Of a DNA stretch of 23,099 bases, positions 10,497 to 19,990 are shown one piece after another. Source of the stretch: Phallusia fumigata. Taxonomy: Eukaryota; Chordata; Ascidiacea; Phlebobranchia; Ascidiidae. The stretch covers positions 1-23,099 of the forward strand of contig QXVZ01002942.1 in the NCBI GenBank assembly GCA_008931825.1, read 5' to 3'. The notes beneath the pieces are model-generated. The model worked only from the letters and a program-made list of their open reading frames with translations. It did no database searches and was not told the DNA's origin. Both the position numbers and the translations under genes were made by a program. Position 1 is the stretch's first letter. Each line of letters opens with the position of its first letter.

Positions 10497-13400
10497 GTTT
10501 TCCCTTAGTCTGTATTTTGTTTGCTTACCTTAGTATAAATGGATTAGGTCTTGAAAATGTTAAACTGTTGTGGTCCAACTACAGGCCCGAGTTCATTTTT
10601 GGGTTTGTGAATTGTAACTCAGACATTTTTTTGTCCAATAATCAAGAATTTCATATCATTGTACAGAATAATGACACAAAAATGTGTAAATGGCTTTTTA
10701 CAATTAAATTTTTGTTGTTGACTAACTGGTACAAACAAACAAGCAAACATGGCCAGCCTTTTTTACAGTATTTCGAATAGTTATTGTGGTAATCTTCCCC
10801 CAGTATTCCTTGTAAAACACTTCCTCATGGAATAAATTACCAGTTTTTACTTGCCCACAACAAAGTTAAGTTGAACCTCAGTGTCCTAAACATTTCATCG
10901 AACTTTGGCCTTTTTTAGAATTTTGATCAATTGTGAAGTCATCAAGCAAGTAAATGAGATGTTTGCTGGTCAAGTCCAAGTGACCTGTTCACTGGAAAAT
11001 GAGTTGGTTGAGTTCAGAGGTCAGGGCTTGTCTATTCAGGCCGCTGAAGAACAAATATCGAGCATGGTAAGTGGTTGTTTTGTGCAAGTTTGAAGGTTTT
11101 ATTGACTACTCAATGTCGGTTGGTTTTATATGTAATGTTTTACTGGTTGTTACACCTTGTCCTTTACAGGGACATGTAACTTTGAGCCACTTTTTTGAGT
11201 CATTTCTGGTGATAGAAACAACATTTTTTCAACAGAGATGTTATTCACACAAGCACTGGCTTGTATCTTCTTACTCTTTTGATCTGAACTGATACCTTTA
11301 ACATAAATGTAAAGAAGTTTCATATATGACAGAAACTGATTGAACGAACTCCCCAACTAACTGAACTCAAGCTTGACCTTCTGAAAGACATACTTGAAAA
11401 GGAAATCTCCAAACATATCAAAAAGATATATTCGCAATTTGCAGAGGAGAATGTGAGAGGTATATATATTTGATTAACTCAAACAAGGATTACAATCTCA
11501 ACATATTACACGTAACTGAAGGTAATGCTAGCCATATAACGATAAATGTCATTTTAGGGGCACTTGTTATCAGAGAGAATCAAGTGATTCTGGTAGCGAC
11601 TGATGGAAAAGACTTTACCCATGGGTGCAGTCTTCTTGAAAGGTTGATTCATATGAACCTGGTGTCCCTGCCGGCAGATGCCCAACGTGAATCTTTACCT
11701 GATTTGATGAAAAATGTCTCACAGGCTGATGATATTATTGTTGCTGAAAAGGTGTGTCAATGGCTGGAGTCCATTTAGCTGGGCTTCTCTGGATATCCAT
11801 ATTCTCAATTCAATTTTAATAATCATATCTGGCCTTTTTATGCATTTCATATTGTCAAATGTCTGGTTGTAACCTTAAAAGTCATAACTTTGTTGTTAGC
11901 ACTCTACTACTGAGCTTGGCACATCATAAGGCCTCTGGTATTGTGTTGCTTTGACTACAAGAAAGTTTGTTTGACTACAAATCCCTGTGGCATGGTTCTT
12001 TGTCTTTAAGACTGTGAATAAACCATTTCCCTTTTCAGGACAACATAATCTGGGTCGTTGGGTTTGAAGAAAGTGAGGTTGATCGGACAACAGCACTTCT
12101 AAAAACCTTTTTCAACCACTCCAAGAGTGTTATTCTAAACCACGCTTGCAATACCAACATTGCAAAGTTTGTGGTAAAACACTTTGCCAGTGACGATGGA
12201 TTTCCCTCTGGGATTAACATCAATGTTGTGCAGTTTGGCTTGCAATTGCTCGGCCCTGCAGTTAACACACACAAAGGTATAATGAATGTTACTGATTTAC
12301 CTAATGTTTGTAATTGTCCAATTAAACACTGCAAATAAAACTCCACACAAAACAAAATGTTACACATACTCATTATATCTCTGTGGATGGTCTAAAAATC
12401 CTTTTTATGGGTGTTTATTAGACATGATATAAACTTTGCAACCTTTGTTCTCTATTACAAATACTGTGAAATACTTGAGGCATGAACTGCATTTTGAAGA
12501 TCCTTATTCGAAAATATGTTATCTTTCATGAAAAAAATATGCGTTATTGATGTCGGAATGTTAACAACTAGACTAGACACTGCTTTTGCAAATAAAATTT
12601 TTTTTGTTTGTCTGTGGCAGTATCAATTTAAACATTTTTCAATATTGTTTTTCAGCTCTAAAGTATCTGCAGAGCAAGAAGTATAGATCAAGAAGCGTTG
12701 AACTTTGTGAGCAGGGTTTGGAAAAACATACTTCATCAGATCAATGGAAGGCATTTGTTGGTTACATGGAGAGTCAAGCGAGGTGTTCAATCGATATTGA
12801 GTTGGTGGGTTTCTATCAATATTTAACCTGATAAGCAGCGAGTTGGGGTTTTTGTCTACAGCTGAATGTTGTTTTGTTTTCGTTTTGTGTCAAATTTCTT
12901 TTGTGTCTGTTGTAGGACAACGTGACTGGCAAAGATTCCAAGGAATTTCCAGTCAGCACAAGGTCAGCACCTTGATATTGTTACATTAAATATTGATTCT
13001 ACCTTTGTAATGTGTATGAACAAACACAGTTGGACCCCTCCCACCTTTTTAAACGTCACAGCAATGGTTGTTAAGCATATACATGACTAAGACCAGTTGA
13101 AAATTATTCAAGTAATGTTTGCCTTGTGATCTGTTTGTGATCTTGGTGGTTAATATTTTTCATGCCTTTTTATTGCTGTAGTTCCCACAACTACCCATGT
13201 ATTTTTGCCTGTATCTGACCAAAAGCTGGTAGTTTAACTGCCAGAGAAAAATCCAACAGCATATAAATTCAAGGAGTGAAAATCTCGTGACAAAGAATTG
13301 CTTCATGCAAATGTGGCAGATCGTTGCTAAAATCAGACATATAAAAAAGTAAAAAGTTACACATTTTACAGTCCAAGGGTGTCCATTTCTGAAAGTGATA

Positions 13401-16400
13401 CCTCCACACAAGAAACAAAGTATGGTGACATCATTGTACAAGTGTGTCACAATGATATCACGAAAGATGCATCAGAAGTTGTTGTGAACGGTTGCACAAA
13501 TGACTTTAACTTGACCAGAGGTTGGTGTGTTCTTAAATTGGTGACTGATCTAAAGGCTGTTATTGTGCTGTAAATGCCATTAACGATTGAGATAATCAAC
13601 GAACAATGTAGTTAAATTGATAGTTGTAGCTTTATAAGCCTGTGTGGGTATACAATAATGATTAATTTAAATGGGTAATCACTAAGTATAGTGCTTATAA
13701 GACTCCACTATGTGTCGGTTTATTCAAATTATCGGCAAAGTTTACATTTTTTAACCTTGAACAAACCAATAAAAAACATATACATAACTTGGGCTATAAT
13801 TGTTGTCGTTTGGTTTGTTCTTTAATGACACTTAAAAAAAATGGTATTTTGTTCAAAGAATATTTCATTGTTAATTTGTCAGTAAATTGTGTGGAGGAAA
13901 TGAAATGTTGGAAACAAGTCAATAAATATGAAGAAAACAAATCAAACATCTTGCTGTGGTCACAAATCTAAAAGTTTTCTTCTTTTAGGACCTCTCTCAA
14001 AAGCAATCCTCAACAGAGCTGGAAAAGCAATGCAGGATCAATGCTTAAAAAATCCATTGGGCAAGACATCAGTCCTTCGCGTTACCAATGGCTTTAAGAT
14101 GCCTTGTCAGTATGTGATCCACTTGGTAACACCAAGAAACATAAGAGAGTATTCGTCCAGGGTCAGAAGTGCTTTGGATTATGCTGCCGTTCTTGGATGT
14201 GCCTCTGTGGCTATTCCAACAATGGGCGCTGGTAAATTTAAAATGCTTAATGATTTATGATGTACATGGCAGGTGAACTTTTTGTTTTGCATTGTCAAAT
14301 GATTCATTTCCTTAAACCTCATGTGCTTAGTGGATCAAGGTGTTGGTGACCTCATTGTTAGCTTCCATATATATTTAGTCTTTTGACAAAATTTCATATT
14401 TTTAGTTTTAAGTAAAATACAAAAAAAAACATTTTATTGTTATATTACAGGTCGAATTGGATTAAACCCAGATTTAATTGCATCATTCATGGCTCAAGCA
14501 CTGAGGGATTTTGCCAGTGGGCAACCGACATCAGTAAAGTTGATCAGGATTGTTGTGTTTGACAAAAGCCTGCTGCCAACAGTCGAAGCCAAAGTTTTGC
14601 ATGGTCAAGATACCACAGGTAAATTACTGAATGGGTTACCCCAATGTTTGATGCAGTGTATACAACAGATACTATAAGGCTAAACATATCCCTTCATTTC
14701 CACAATTTTGTACATTAGTCACTTAGAGGAAAAAAGCTATTTTGCACCTGTTGAGATTCGAGATTTTTTATAAAGTAGCACAGGGACCTACTGAATTGAA
14801 ATAATTAAAAAGTTATTAGATTGAAGTTGCTTTTTCTGGGACTTGGTGATATACAGTGACAATACATTACCTCCAAGTGGTATGTGACCACAGAAAGGTT
14901 GGGAACCACTGCTTTGGCCAAAACTTTGCTTGGCAGCGCACTGGACGTTAATGCTTACACCTTGCTTAGCATGTTCTAACTAATATGACTTAAAATCATT
15001 ATGTTGACTGTTGAGCAAGGTGGCAAGCTTTGGTACATACCAAGTATTTCGGTATTGGCTAAGCTCAGCCAATGCCTACTATTCATTGCACCAAAACTTA
15101 CCCTCTTTTTTCTGCAGATGCATCAACTGAGCAAAGTTCTTTGCTGATAAAACAATTGTCTGATAAGTGTAGTCCAGAGAACACAAATGACAAAGTCAAC
15201 ATCAACATCACATTTGAGGCAGAGGGTGCATTTGAAATGGTAATAGACAGCACTTGTAACAAAAATTTAATTTTTGTTTGTACTGATGATGGCTTTAATA
15301 TGTTGCACCAAACACGCCAAAAATTATGGCAGGATTTTGTTGTGTTTAAGGCCCATGTGATGATAAACAGCCATCTTGAACAGTTGGTCAGCAAAAAAAC
15401 GAGCAAAGATGAAAAAATTGGGAAGTTTGGTCAAGATGAATGGATTGACTTCTATCAGATTGCAGCTGACAACAATGTGGCAGTTGTTGTTTCAAAAAAA
15501 CAGTAATTATTGTGTTTTTATGTAATTATTGTGCATTCGGCAGACATAAACAAATAGATGTCACTGGTCCTAATTTTTAATAATTATGGGTTACTTACCA
15601 TGAAGGGAAAAGATCGTTTAGGGATGGTAGTGTATGTGGAATGAAAATATGGGGAACATCACTTTTCTAGTTATTGTGTTTTTGGTGACTACACTGGCAG
15701 ACACAGATACAGGCAAATATTTGTCACCGGTTGTAACTTTGGGTCACTGTACAATACACAGAGACTTTTGGTCATTAAACCTTGTTTACGAAACCTTAGT
15801 TCAGTGAACCACTGCTTTCGAGCAAATGCAGAATTTTTTAGTTTCACAATTGAAACAGTGTCAAAGACGTGAAGGATATTGCATTTTACATCAAATATGC
15901 CAACAATTTAGCCACAAATATATTTTTAAACATTAATCCTAAATTCAGTATTCACAAAACACCTTAGACATGATCAAAATGTTAAACTATTTTAAGCCAA
16001 TATGTTTGCAAGTTTTTTTAACAAAAACTATGTTGACATATCGATCATCATTCATGTGTATAGACCAACAAGCATCACCATTTCTGGACTGTCGGAAAAT
16101 GTGAGCAACGTCAATGACCATTTGAAGCGGATCATATTTGAACTACACCAGGCACAGTCTCAAATCAGCGAATGTGTTTGGAAGTGGACAAAACCTGGTT
16201 CAAGCTTTGTCGCTTTTTCCCCAAGGGTTTCTATGGCCATTGAAAAGCTCTATAAGGTGAAATTTTCTATTTCCTTCTTCAAAACAGCCCAAATGGCCAG
16301 TGTTCTATTTAGTCTAGGACTGACAAAAACTTTTCATACTTGGTGCTGGGCAAGGCATGTTGGGGCTATTATGGTCTCACATGTAGTTGACTTAATAATG

Positions 16401-19400
16401 TATTAGGCATCACGATTATAAAAACAAATCCAACTTTAAACTTTCGGAAAGGGACATTTCTGCGGTTTTTGACAGTGTTGGAGCAGTGCTTTCAAATTTG
16501 GTCCACCAATTGTGACTTCACTTTTTGGCGCCCTACAACATTGTTTCCGGCCTAGTAAATGATTTAGTGGTGTTTTGTCGCTACAATGCAAAATAAATTC
16601 AACACAGCTCATGAAACAACCCAAATAAAGGATAAAATCTTAGTAATAATTATCGTGTAATGACTCGAAAACATATTCTGGTTTCGCTCATCAGTATGTG
16701 ATGTTAAGCAGGCTTTGACCGAGCATCAAAAAAAGGAATGTTCAATAATGAGTATGTGGATATTGGTAAAGCTTGATCCATACTTGCTTGAGTTGAGTTT
16801 GTTTCGCTTGGGAATAGAAGTCATAGCGACACAACATCGCCAAGCGAATCACCTTGTCAGAAATAGTTGTGCAACCTTAAAACATTATGAAGACATTATG
16901 GTGGATCAAGTTTGAACGCGCCGCAGCTCCGCCGTCACTACAAGGTGTTATTGTTATTGCCAGTCAGCATTGGAAAGTGTGCTATTTTTGTATTCACTTC
17001 GTATCAATGAATTTTGGTTTTTCTCTTAAACGTAGTCAATTTTGCTATGTAACCAAACAATATACTTCCAGGAACGGCCCAAAGACACTCAACAACTGAA
17101 ATATCGTGGTGACACATTGATTTTGAAGTTCGCCACCATGATCTATACCGTTGGACAAGTGAGTGGAAAACTACAGAGAGTTGCTACTGACACTCAAGGT
17201 AAGTTGAGTTGAGTGTATTTTTGGTTGGTGCCCTTTTATGTCCCTCGGTGTATTTCGAAATGTTGAGTTGGGTGTATTTATCTTGGTGAAAGAAATCGTA
17301 GCGACACAATTGTATTAAAACAATCACCAAGCCGGAAATAGCTGCGCAACGTTGAGACGTTATGTAGTGTGAAAAGTAAAGGGCACAGTTGCTGCAGCTA
17401 CACCGTTTTGAGTAGCGACTTTAAGTGGAGTTACATCGGAGCGTGAGTTTCCGCATTGAGGAATCAAGACTAGGGTGAAACGTTGGTGGAACCAGTCAGG
17501 AGGGGGAGGGGAGCAATTGGAAGCATATTGTGCATATGTTTTCTGCTTCATTGTGTTTTCAATCCATAGACCTGGTGAAGACTTAAAATCGTTGACGTAT
17601 CTGTTGTTTGTTTCGCATTTGTCTTTGGTTGGGCATAACGACACTTGTATGGGTTGTGCTTATCATGAGTCCGCCTTCCAGATTCCTGACTCATGGAAGG
17701 CGTTGTTTAGTATGTTTGGGGTGTGGGTGTCTAGTTTACTTCCACCCATAAAGTCCCACAGGAAATTTGCAATTTTGGTCAATCTCTAGTAAACAAATTG
17801 TAACATCAAATTATAATTTATGCTTAGTTCACCTGCAGAAAATCGCTATACTTATGAAATTTTATTAAAACACATAATTTTTACAAAAGTTTTTCTTATT
17901 TTTAGGTTTGCCTTCTCACTGGGTCGACATGGAAGGAGCTCCTTGGATTAAAGTGTTTGTCCATCGCGAAAGCGACGAATTTGCTGCAGTAGAAAGGAAG
18001 CTTAGAGCTAGCAACCCATCTGTCCAACTCATTATAAAGGTTTGTGGTTAGTGACCTTATCGGACTAAAGCCTGAAAAAATATTAGCCTTAAAATAATTG
18101 TATTCGCAATAAAGTTTAATTGTACGAAGAGTTAAATTGAGTTTATTTCGTTTGGTGAATGAAAACATAGCAACACAATACCATTAAATTAATTACCGGA
18201 AATATTTGCGCAACGTTAGACGTTATGAGGCGCAAAAAAGTAAAGGGCACAATTGGTGGATAGAGGTTGAACGCGCTGCAGGCAAACCGTAATTATGAAG
18301 CGTTATGTGACGTGGCCCACAAGTATAAACTATTACAGGAAAAGTGGTCAGTAGAAAATATTTGTTTAGGCAAACGGCCCTAATCCAAAAAACTTTTTCC
18401 AAATACTTCCAAACTCTTCCTACCCTTTTTCACAAAATTATGGTGCAACTAGGTGGAGAGGATTCAAAATCCACCATTATATGAACAATACCAGTTGAAA
18501 AAGAAAGATGTGGCTCGACACATGATCACCAAGCATCCAGTTGAAAGAGAACTTTTCCATGGAACATCAGAAGAGGATGCAAACAGCATCTGTGCTCATG
18601 GATTTGACAGAGGTTTTGCTGGCAAACACGGTAAGCAAGAACACCAACGAAAATATAGGAAATGGGACAATTTTGTTTTTGGTATGTTATTTGTTTATTC
18701 CCAAATATATCCGAGGCCCATAGTCGTACTTTTTGTCTGGTAAAAAAACTGCCCCGAAACAGGTTTAAAAGTTTGTTAAATGTTTAATTTGAGATCACCG
18801 TCTCGCCAACCGTAGCAGTAAAAAGGGCATTGTAGTGTTTGCCAAAATATAACACACTTGAAACAACAGAGCCTATTAGAATACTTATACTGAGTGTAAC
18901 ATTTAGGGCCGGATTTAGCCTTTTAGATGACCTGAGCACTTAAAACTTGGGTGCCCCATGCAGTGGGGGCTCGTGACTTGATCGTGAGTGGGTGGCGAGC
19001 GAAACAAGCCTGATCCTCTTGGGGCGCTGTAAGCCTGTCCTACATTTCGCTGGGGGGACTGATACGGATGTTTTTCAGCTGTAGTGAACATTTTAGGTAG
19101 GGTATATGTTGAGATAGTGTTTGACTCACAGCCCAATCAGATTTGTAAAATCGTTTCAATTTCCAAATTAATTGACAAAATTTGTTACTTTTATTGCAGC
19201 AACGCTCTACGGGAAAGGCTCCTATTTTGCCACCGATTCGGCTTTTGCCGCCCAATATGCGAGTCCGTCAGGTCACCTGCTTCATATGTTTATGGCCNTT
19301 TATTGCAGCAACGCTCTACGGGAAAGGCTCCTATTTTGCCACCGATTCGGCTTTTGCCGCCCAATATGCGAGTCCGTCAGGTCACCTGCTTCATATGTTT

Positions 19401-19589
19401 ATGGCCAACGTGATTACCGGAGATTTTTGCAAGGGTAATCCAAGCTTGAAGGCCCCGCCTGCTAAGGTTGCATCTGGGAATGCCAATCAGGTGTACGACA
19501 GCGTTGTGAACGACATGGCCATGCCGACTATCTTTGTGGTCTTCAAAGATTCTAGTGTGTATCCCACATACCTGATAGCATTTAAATGA
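5533..19589 (+). CDS. PARP14-like mono-ADP-ribosyltransferase (KH-like repeats, macro, WWE, ART), 26 exons
   Basis: Coding exons: 5533-5709, 5885-6153, 6287-6521, 6872-7122, 7253-7469, 7599-7867, 8431-8635, 8926-9176, 9428-9641, 9844-10019, 10374-10496, 10919-11066, 11333-11459, 11558-11751, 12039-12276, 12656-12804, 12916-12962, 13372-13520, 13989-14231, 14451-14618, 15118-15502, 16064-16256, 17072-17198, 17906-18039, 18453-18630, 19309-19589. Every junction is GT-AG and all phases agree, giving 1715 residues, close to human PARP14 (about 1800). Domain order: KH-like repeats (about 1-1090), macrodomain (about 1110-1283), KH-like segment (1284-1445), WWE (about 1448-1518), ART (1519-1715). 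The start ATG follows an in-frame TGA at 5509. The family modifies proteins with single ADP-ribose units. Human PARP14 has three macrodomains and this protein has one. The last exon is preceded by an artefactual 108-bp copy. Confidence 0.92.
7868..8430 (+). other. PARP intron 6, holding dispersed repeat copy 2
   Basis: This 563-nt GT-AG intron begins gtaaag and ends ttttttgtag. At 7983-8050 it contains the second copy of the repeat also seen at 133-200. Nothing else was recognised. The short reverse frame near its right end is an antisense shadow of exon 7. Confidence 0.5.
9642..10918 (+). other. PARP introns 9-11: nothing else recognised
   Basis: Introns 9642-9843, 10020-10373 and 10497-10918 are AT-rich and lie between exons 10 and 11. 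I saw no repeat, RNA gene or mobile element in them. The open frames there, on both strands, are low-complexity Phe/Leu/Lys-rich noise. Confidence 0.4.
10919..12962 (+). other. Second part of the KH-like array, divergent modules
   Basis: Exons 12-17 encode residues about 796-1096. Repeated elements are a strand plus helix such as LINCEVIKQVNEMFAG, a charged helix (LLKDILEKEISKHIKK), and the KH-like ends IIWVVGFEESEVDRTTALL and the weaker VILVATDGKDFTHG. Here the exon-pair phase rule of the first modules breaks down: phases 0, 1, 0, 1, 0, 2 follow one another, and exon 12916-12962 is only 47 nt. The region is assigned as diverged repeats of the same type, but its boundaries are uncertain. Confidence 0.55.
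12277..13988 (+). other. PARP introns 15-18: no further element seen
   Basis: The gaps 12277-12655, 12963-13371 and 13521-13988 (around the 47-nt exon and the first macro exon) have ordinary AT-rich intron sequence with good donors (gtataa, gtcagc, gttggt) and acceptors (tttttcag, attttacag, cttttag). No mobile element was recognised. Confidence 0.4.
13372..14618 (+). other. Macrodomain of the PARP14-like protein (exons 18-20)
   Basis: The fold elements are in order: YGDIIVQVCHNDITKD (strand and phosphate-side loop), ASEVVVN with the conserved Asn (about residue 1136), GGPLSKAILNRAG (pocket loop and first helix), YVIHLVTP, and SVAIPTMGAGRIG (second glycine loop, 1223-1230), ending FDKSLLPTVEAKV. 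The canonical NAAN...GGGVAGAI pocket is altered to NGCTNDF..TRGGPLSKAI, like the non-canonical second and third macrodomains of PARP14. Three of the exon ends are phase 1, and the introns fall within both glycine loops. ADP-ribose binding is plausible. De-ADP-ribosylation activity cannot be judged. Confidence 0.85.
14730..14919. mobile_element. hAT-like non-autonomous transposon end
   Basis: The sequence AAAGGTTGGGAACCACTG at 14894-14911 matches the terminal inverted repeat I know from animal hAT elements (the reverse reads CAGTGGTTCCCAACC). It is preceded by tatgtgaccacag, also typical of the subterminal part. Only this end was found. The expected opposite end and an 8-bp target duplication of ctttggcc were not seen nearby, so this is a truncated or decayed copy in PARP intron 20. 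Confidence 0.5.
15118..16193 (+). other. KH-like segment between macro and WWE domains
   Basis: Exon 21 (15118-15502, the longest at 385 nt) and the first part of exon 22 encode about 165 residues of strands and charged helices. They end in PTSITISGLSENVSNVNDHL, a clear KH-type strand-GxxxxV-helix. Human PARP14 has a similar unassigned segment before its WWE domain. A domain starting near ITFEAEGAFEMVIDS is likely, but I cannot name it with confidence. Confidence 0.55.
15507..15745. repeat. Diverged internal duplication in PARP intron 21
   Basis: 15507-15575 and 15670-15740 share an order of blocks: ttattgtgttttt, then ggcagaca, then aaata..tgtcac.ggt, then taa.ttt. Similarity is perhaps 70 percent by eye. 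It may be an old tandem duplication or two copies of one short element. Downstream (about 15805) the intron has the palindrome cagtgaaccactg, which resembles a hAT tip. Confidence 0.35.
16487..16625. mobile_element. Possible hAT-like element in PARP intron 22
   Basis: CAGTGCTTTCAAATTTGG at 16487, followed within 50 nt by ttttggcgccctac, resembles the 5' tip and subterminal region of non-autonomous hAT elements. No matching inverted end was found. The small reverse frame across it is not a gene. Confidence 0.35.
16789..16943 (+). repeat. Intronic repeat family, copy 1
   Basis: The order of motifs is gttgagtttgtttcg, cttgg, atcatagcgacacaa-like (tcatagcgacacaac), gcgaatcacc, gaaatagttgtgcaac, ttatg, and gttTGAACGCGCCGCAG near the end. 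The same order occurs at 17262-17405 and 18131-18320. It ends close to gtcactaca. No coding capacity and no clear inverted ends. It may be a MITE or SINE family. Confidence 0.6.
17262..17405 (+). repeat. Intronic repeat family, copy 2
   Basis: Begins gttgagttgggtgtattt and continues cttggtgaaagaaatcgtag, cgacacaat, caatcaccaagccgg, aaatagctgcgcaacgttg, agacgttatg and aaaagtaaagggcaca. A short extra start-like piece (gttgagttgagtgtattt) lies just before it near 17205. It lies in intron 23 of the PARP14-like gene, and the remaining part of that intron has no recognised element. Confidence 0.6.
18131..18320 (+). repeat. Intronic repeat family, copy 3
   Basis: The longest copy: ttgagtttatttcgtttggt, gaaaacatagcaacacaat, ccggaaatatttgcgcaac, agacgttatg, aaaaaagtaaagggcaca, gttgaacgcgctgcagg, and a further gcgttatgtgacgtggccc. 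It shares with copy 2 the agtaaagggcaca block and with copy 1 the gttGAACGCG end, so it shows the full element. It fills much of intron 24. Confidence 0.6.
18904..19060. mobile_element. Possible DNA-transposon remnant in PARP intron 25
   Basis: agggccggatttagcctttt followed by gatgacctgagcactt and gggtgcccc resembles the tips of several non-autonomous DNA transposons (a ...GGGCCGGATT... start). A GC-rich stretch follows (gtgggtggcgagcg, ggggcgctg). No paired end or target duplication was identified. Confidence 0.3.
19190..19406. repeat. 108-bp identical duplication around an N (unmerged contig ends)
   Basis: 19190-19297 and 19299-19406 are identical, separated by one N. The repeated piece contains the polypyrimidine acceptor TTTATTGCAG and the first part of the last PARP exon. 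Removing one copy restores a normal exon (start 19309, phase 1, ending at TGA 19587-19589). Perfect identity and the N point to overlapping contig ends that were not merged. Confidence 0.9.
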
Positions 19590-19990
19590 TTTTAGTTAGT
19601 TGTGAACGATGTTCCTAAAGTTCCATGGTGTGATTTTCAGTGTTGTGTTAAATCTTGTTAATGTGTGGTAGTAGTTGGTAGGGATAGGTAAAGAAAATTG
19701 TTTTCGTCGAAAGATTTTTAATTCAACCAACCAGTTCCCGCACCCCCCTCTGTTTTTCGGGAATTATTTTTTGTTTTTAGGGTTTAAATATCAACTGTAT
19801 AGTGTTTCTTCAGTCTTTATTCTTGTAAATGACAACACCAGCCTTCTGTAATTCCCGAAAAGTAATTATTGTTTTTAAGTTCAAAATTCAAAATTATTAT
19901 GTTTCTTGAGTCTTTACTTGTATAAATGACAACGAAATAACACAATACTAAAACAAACATCTAATTAAACCTAATGATTCTGCATGCTCG
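19590..19990 (+). other. Probable 3' UTR with degenerate direct repeat
   Basis: About 100-nt units: 19754-19843 (cgggaatta..., gtttttagg, gtgtttcttcagtcttta, tgtaaatgacaac) and 19853-19934 (cccgaaaagtaattattg, gtttttaag, tgtttcttgagtcttta, tataaatgacaac). No AATAAA is seen. ATTAAA at 19964-19969 is the nearest candidate poly(A) signal. The transcript end is therefore uncertain. Confidence 0.4.

Larger units (their letters stand above)
16064..17198 (+). other. WWE domain (end of exon 22 and exon 23)
   Basis: VWKWTKPGSSFVAFSP, then VSMAIEKLYK, then (next exon) TLILKFATMIYTVGQVSGK. Conserved features are the paired Trp (about residues 1451 and 1453), the IE pair in the helix (Glu about 1471), and the closing FATMxYTxxxxGK strand pair. 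WWE domains of this class bind ADP-ribose-containing ligands or protein partners. A phase-0 intron of 815 nt splits the domain. Confidence 0.88.
17906..19589 (+). other. ART catalytic domain (exons 24-26), H-Y-I triad
   Basis: The domain opens LPSHWVDMEG and continues through VERIQNPPLYEQYQLKKKD, the signature of PARP10/14/15-type domains. His of the triad is in ELFHGTSE (about residue 1599). Tyr is in YGKGSYFATDSAFAAQYA (about 1631). The third position, Glu in poly-ADP-ribosylating PARP1, is Ile in MPTIFVVFKD (about 1697). An H-Y-I triad is typical of mono-ADP-ribosyltransferases. The protein stops after YPTYLIAFK, at the usual end of the family. The first 98 nt of the last exon are present twice around the N at 19298. 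Confidence 0.92.

Noticed and set aside
11558..12276. A second macrodomain in exons 14-15 (LVIRENQVILVATDG...)
   Set aside because: There are no VVN or glycine-loop motifs. The strand-glycine-helix ends fit KH-like modules better.
19084..19589. Long plus-strand frames reading through the N at 19298
   Set aside because: They read both copies of the 108-bp duplication, in one frame out of register with the PARP exon. Only the frame ending YPTYLIAFK is real.
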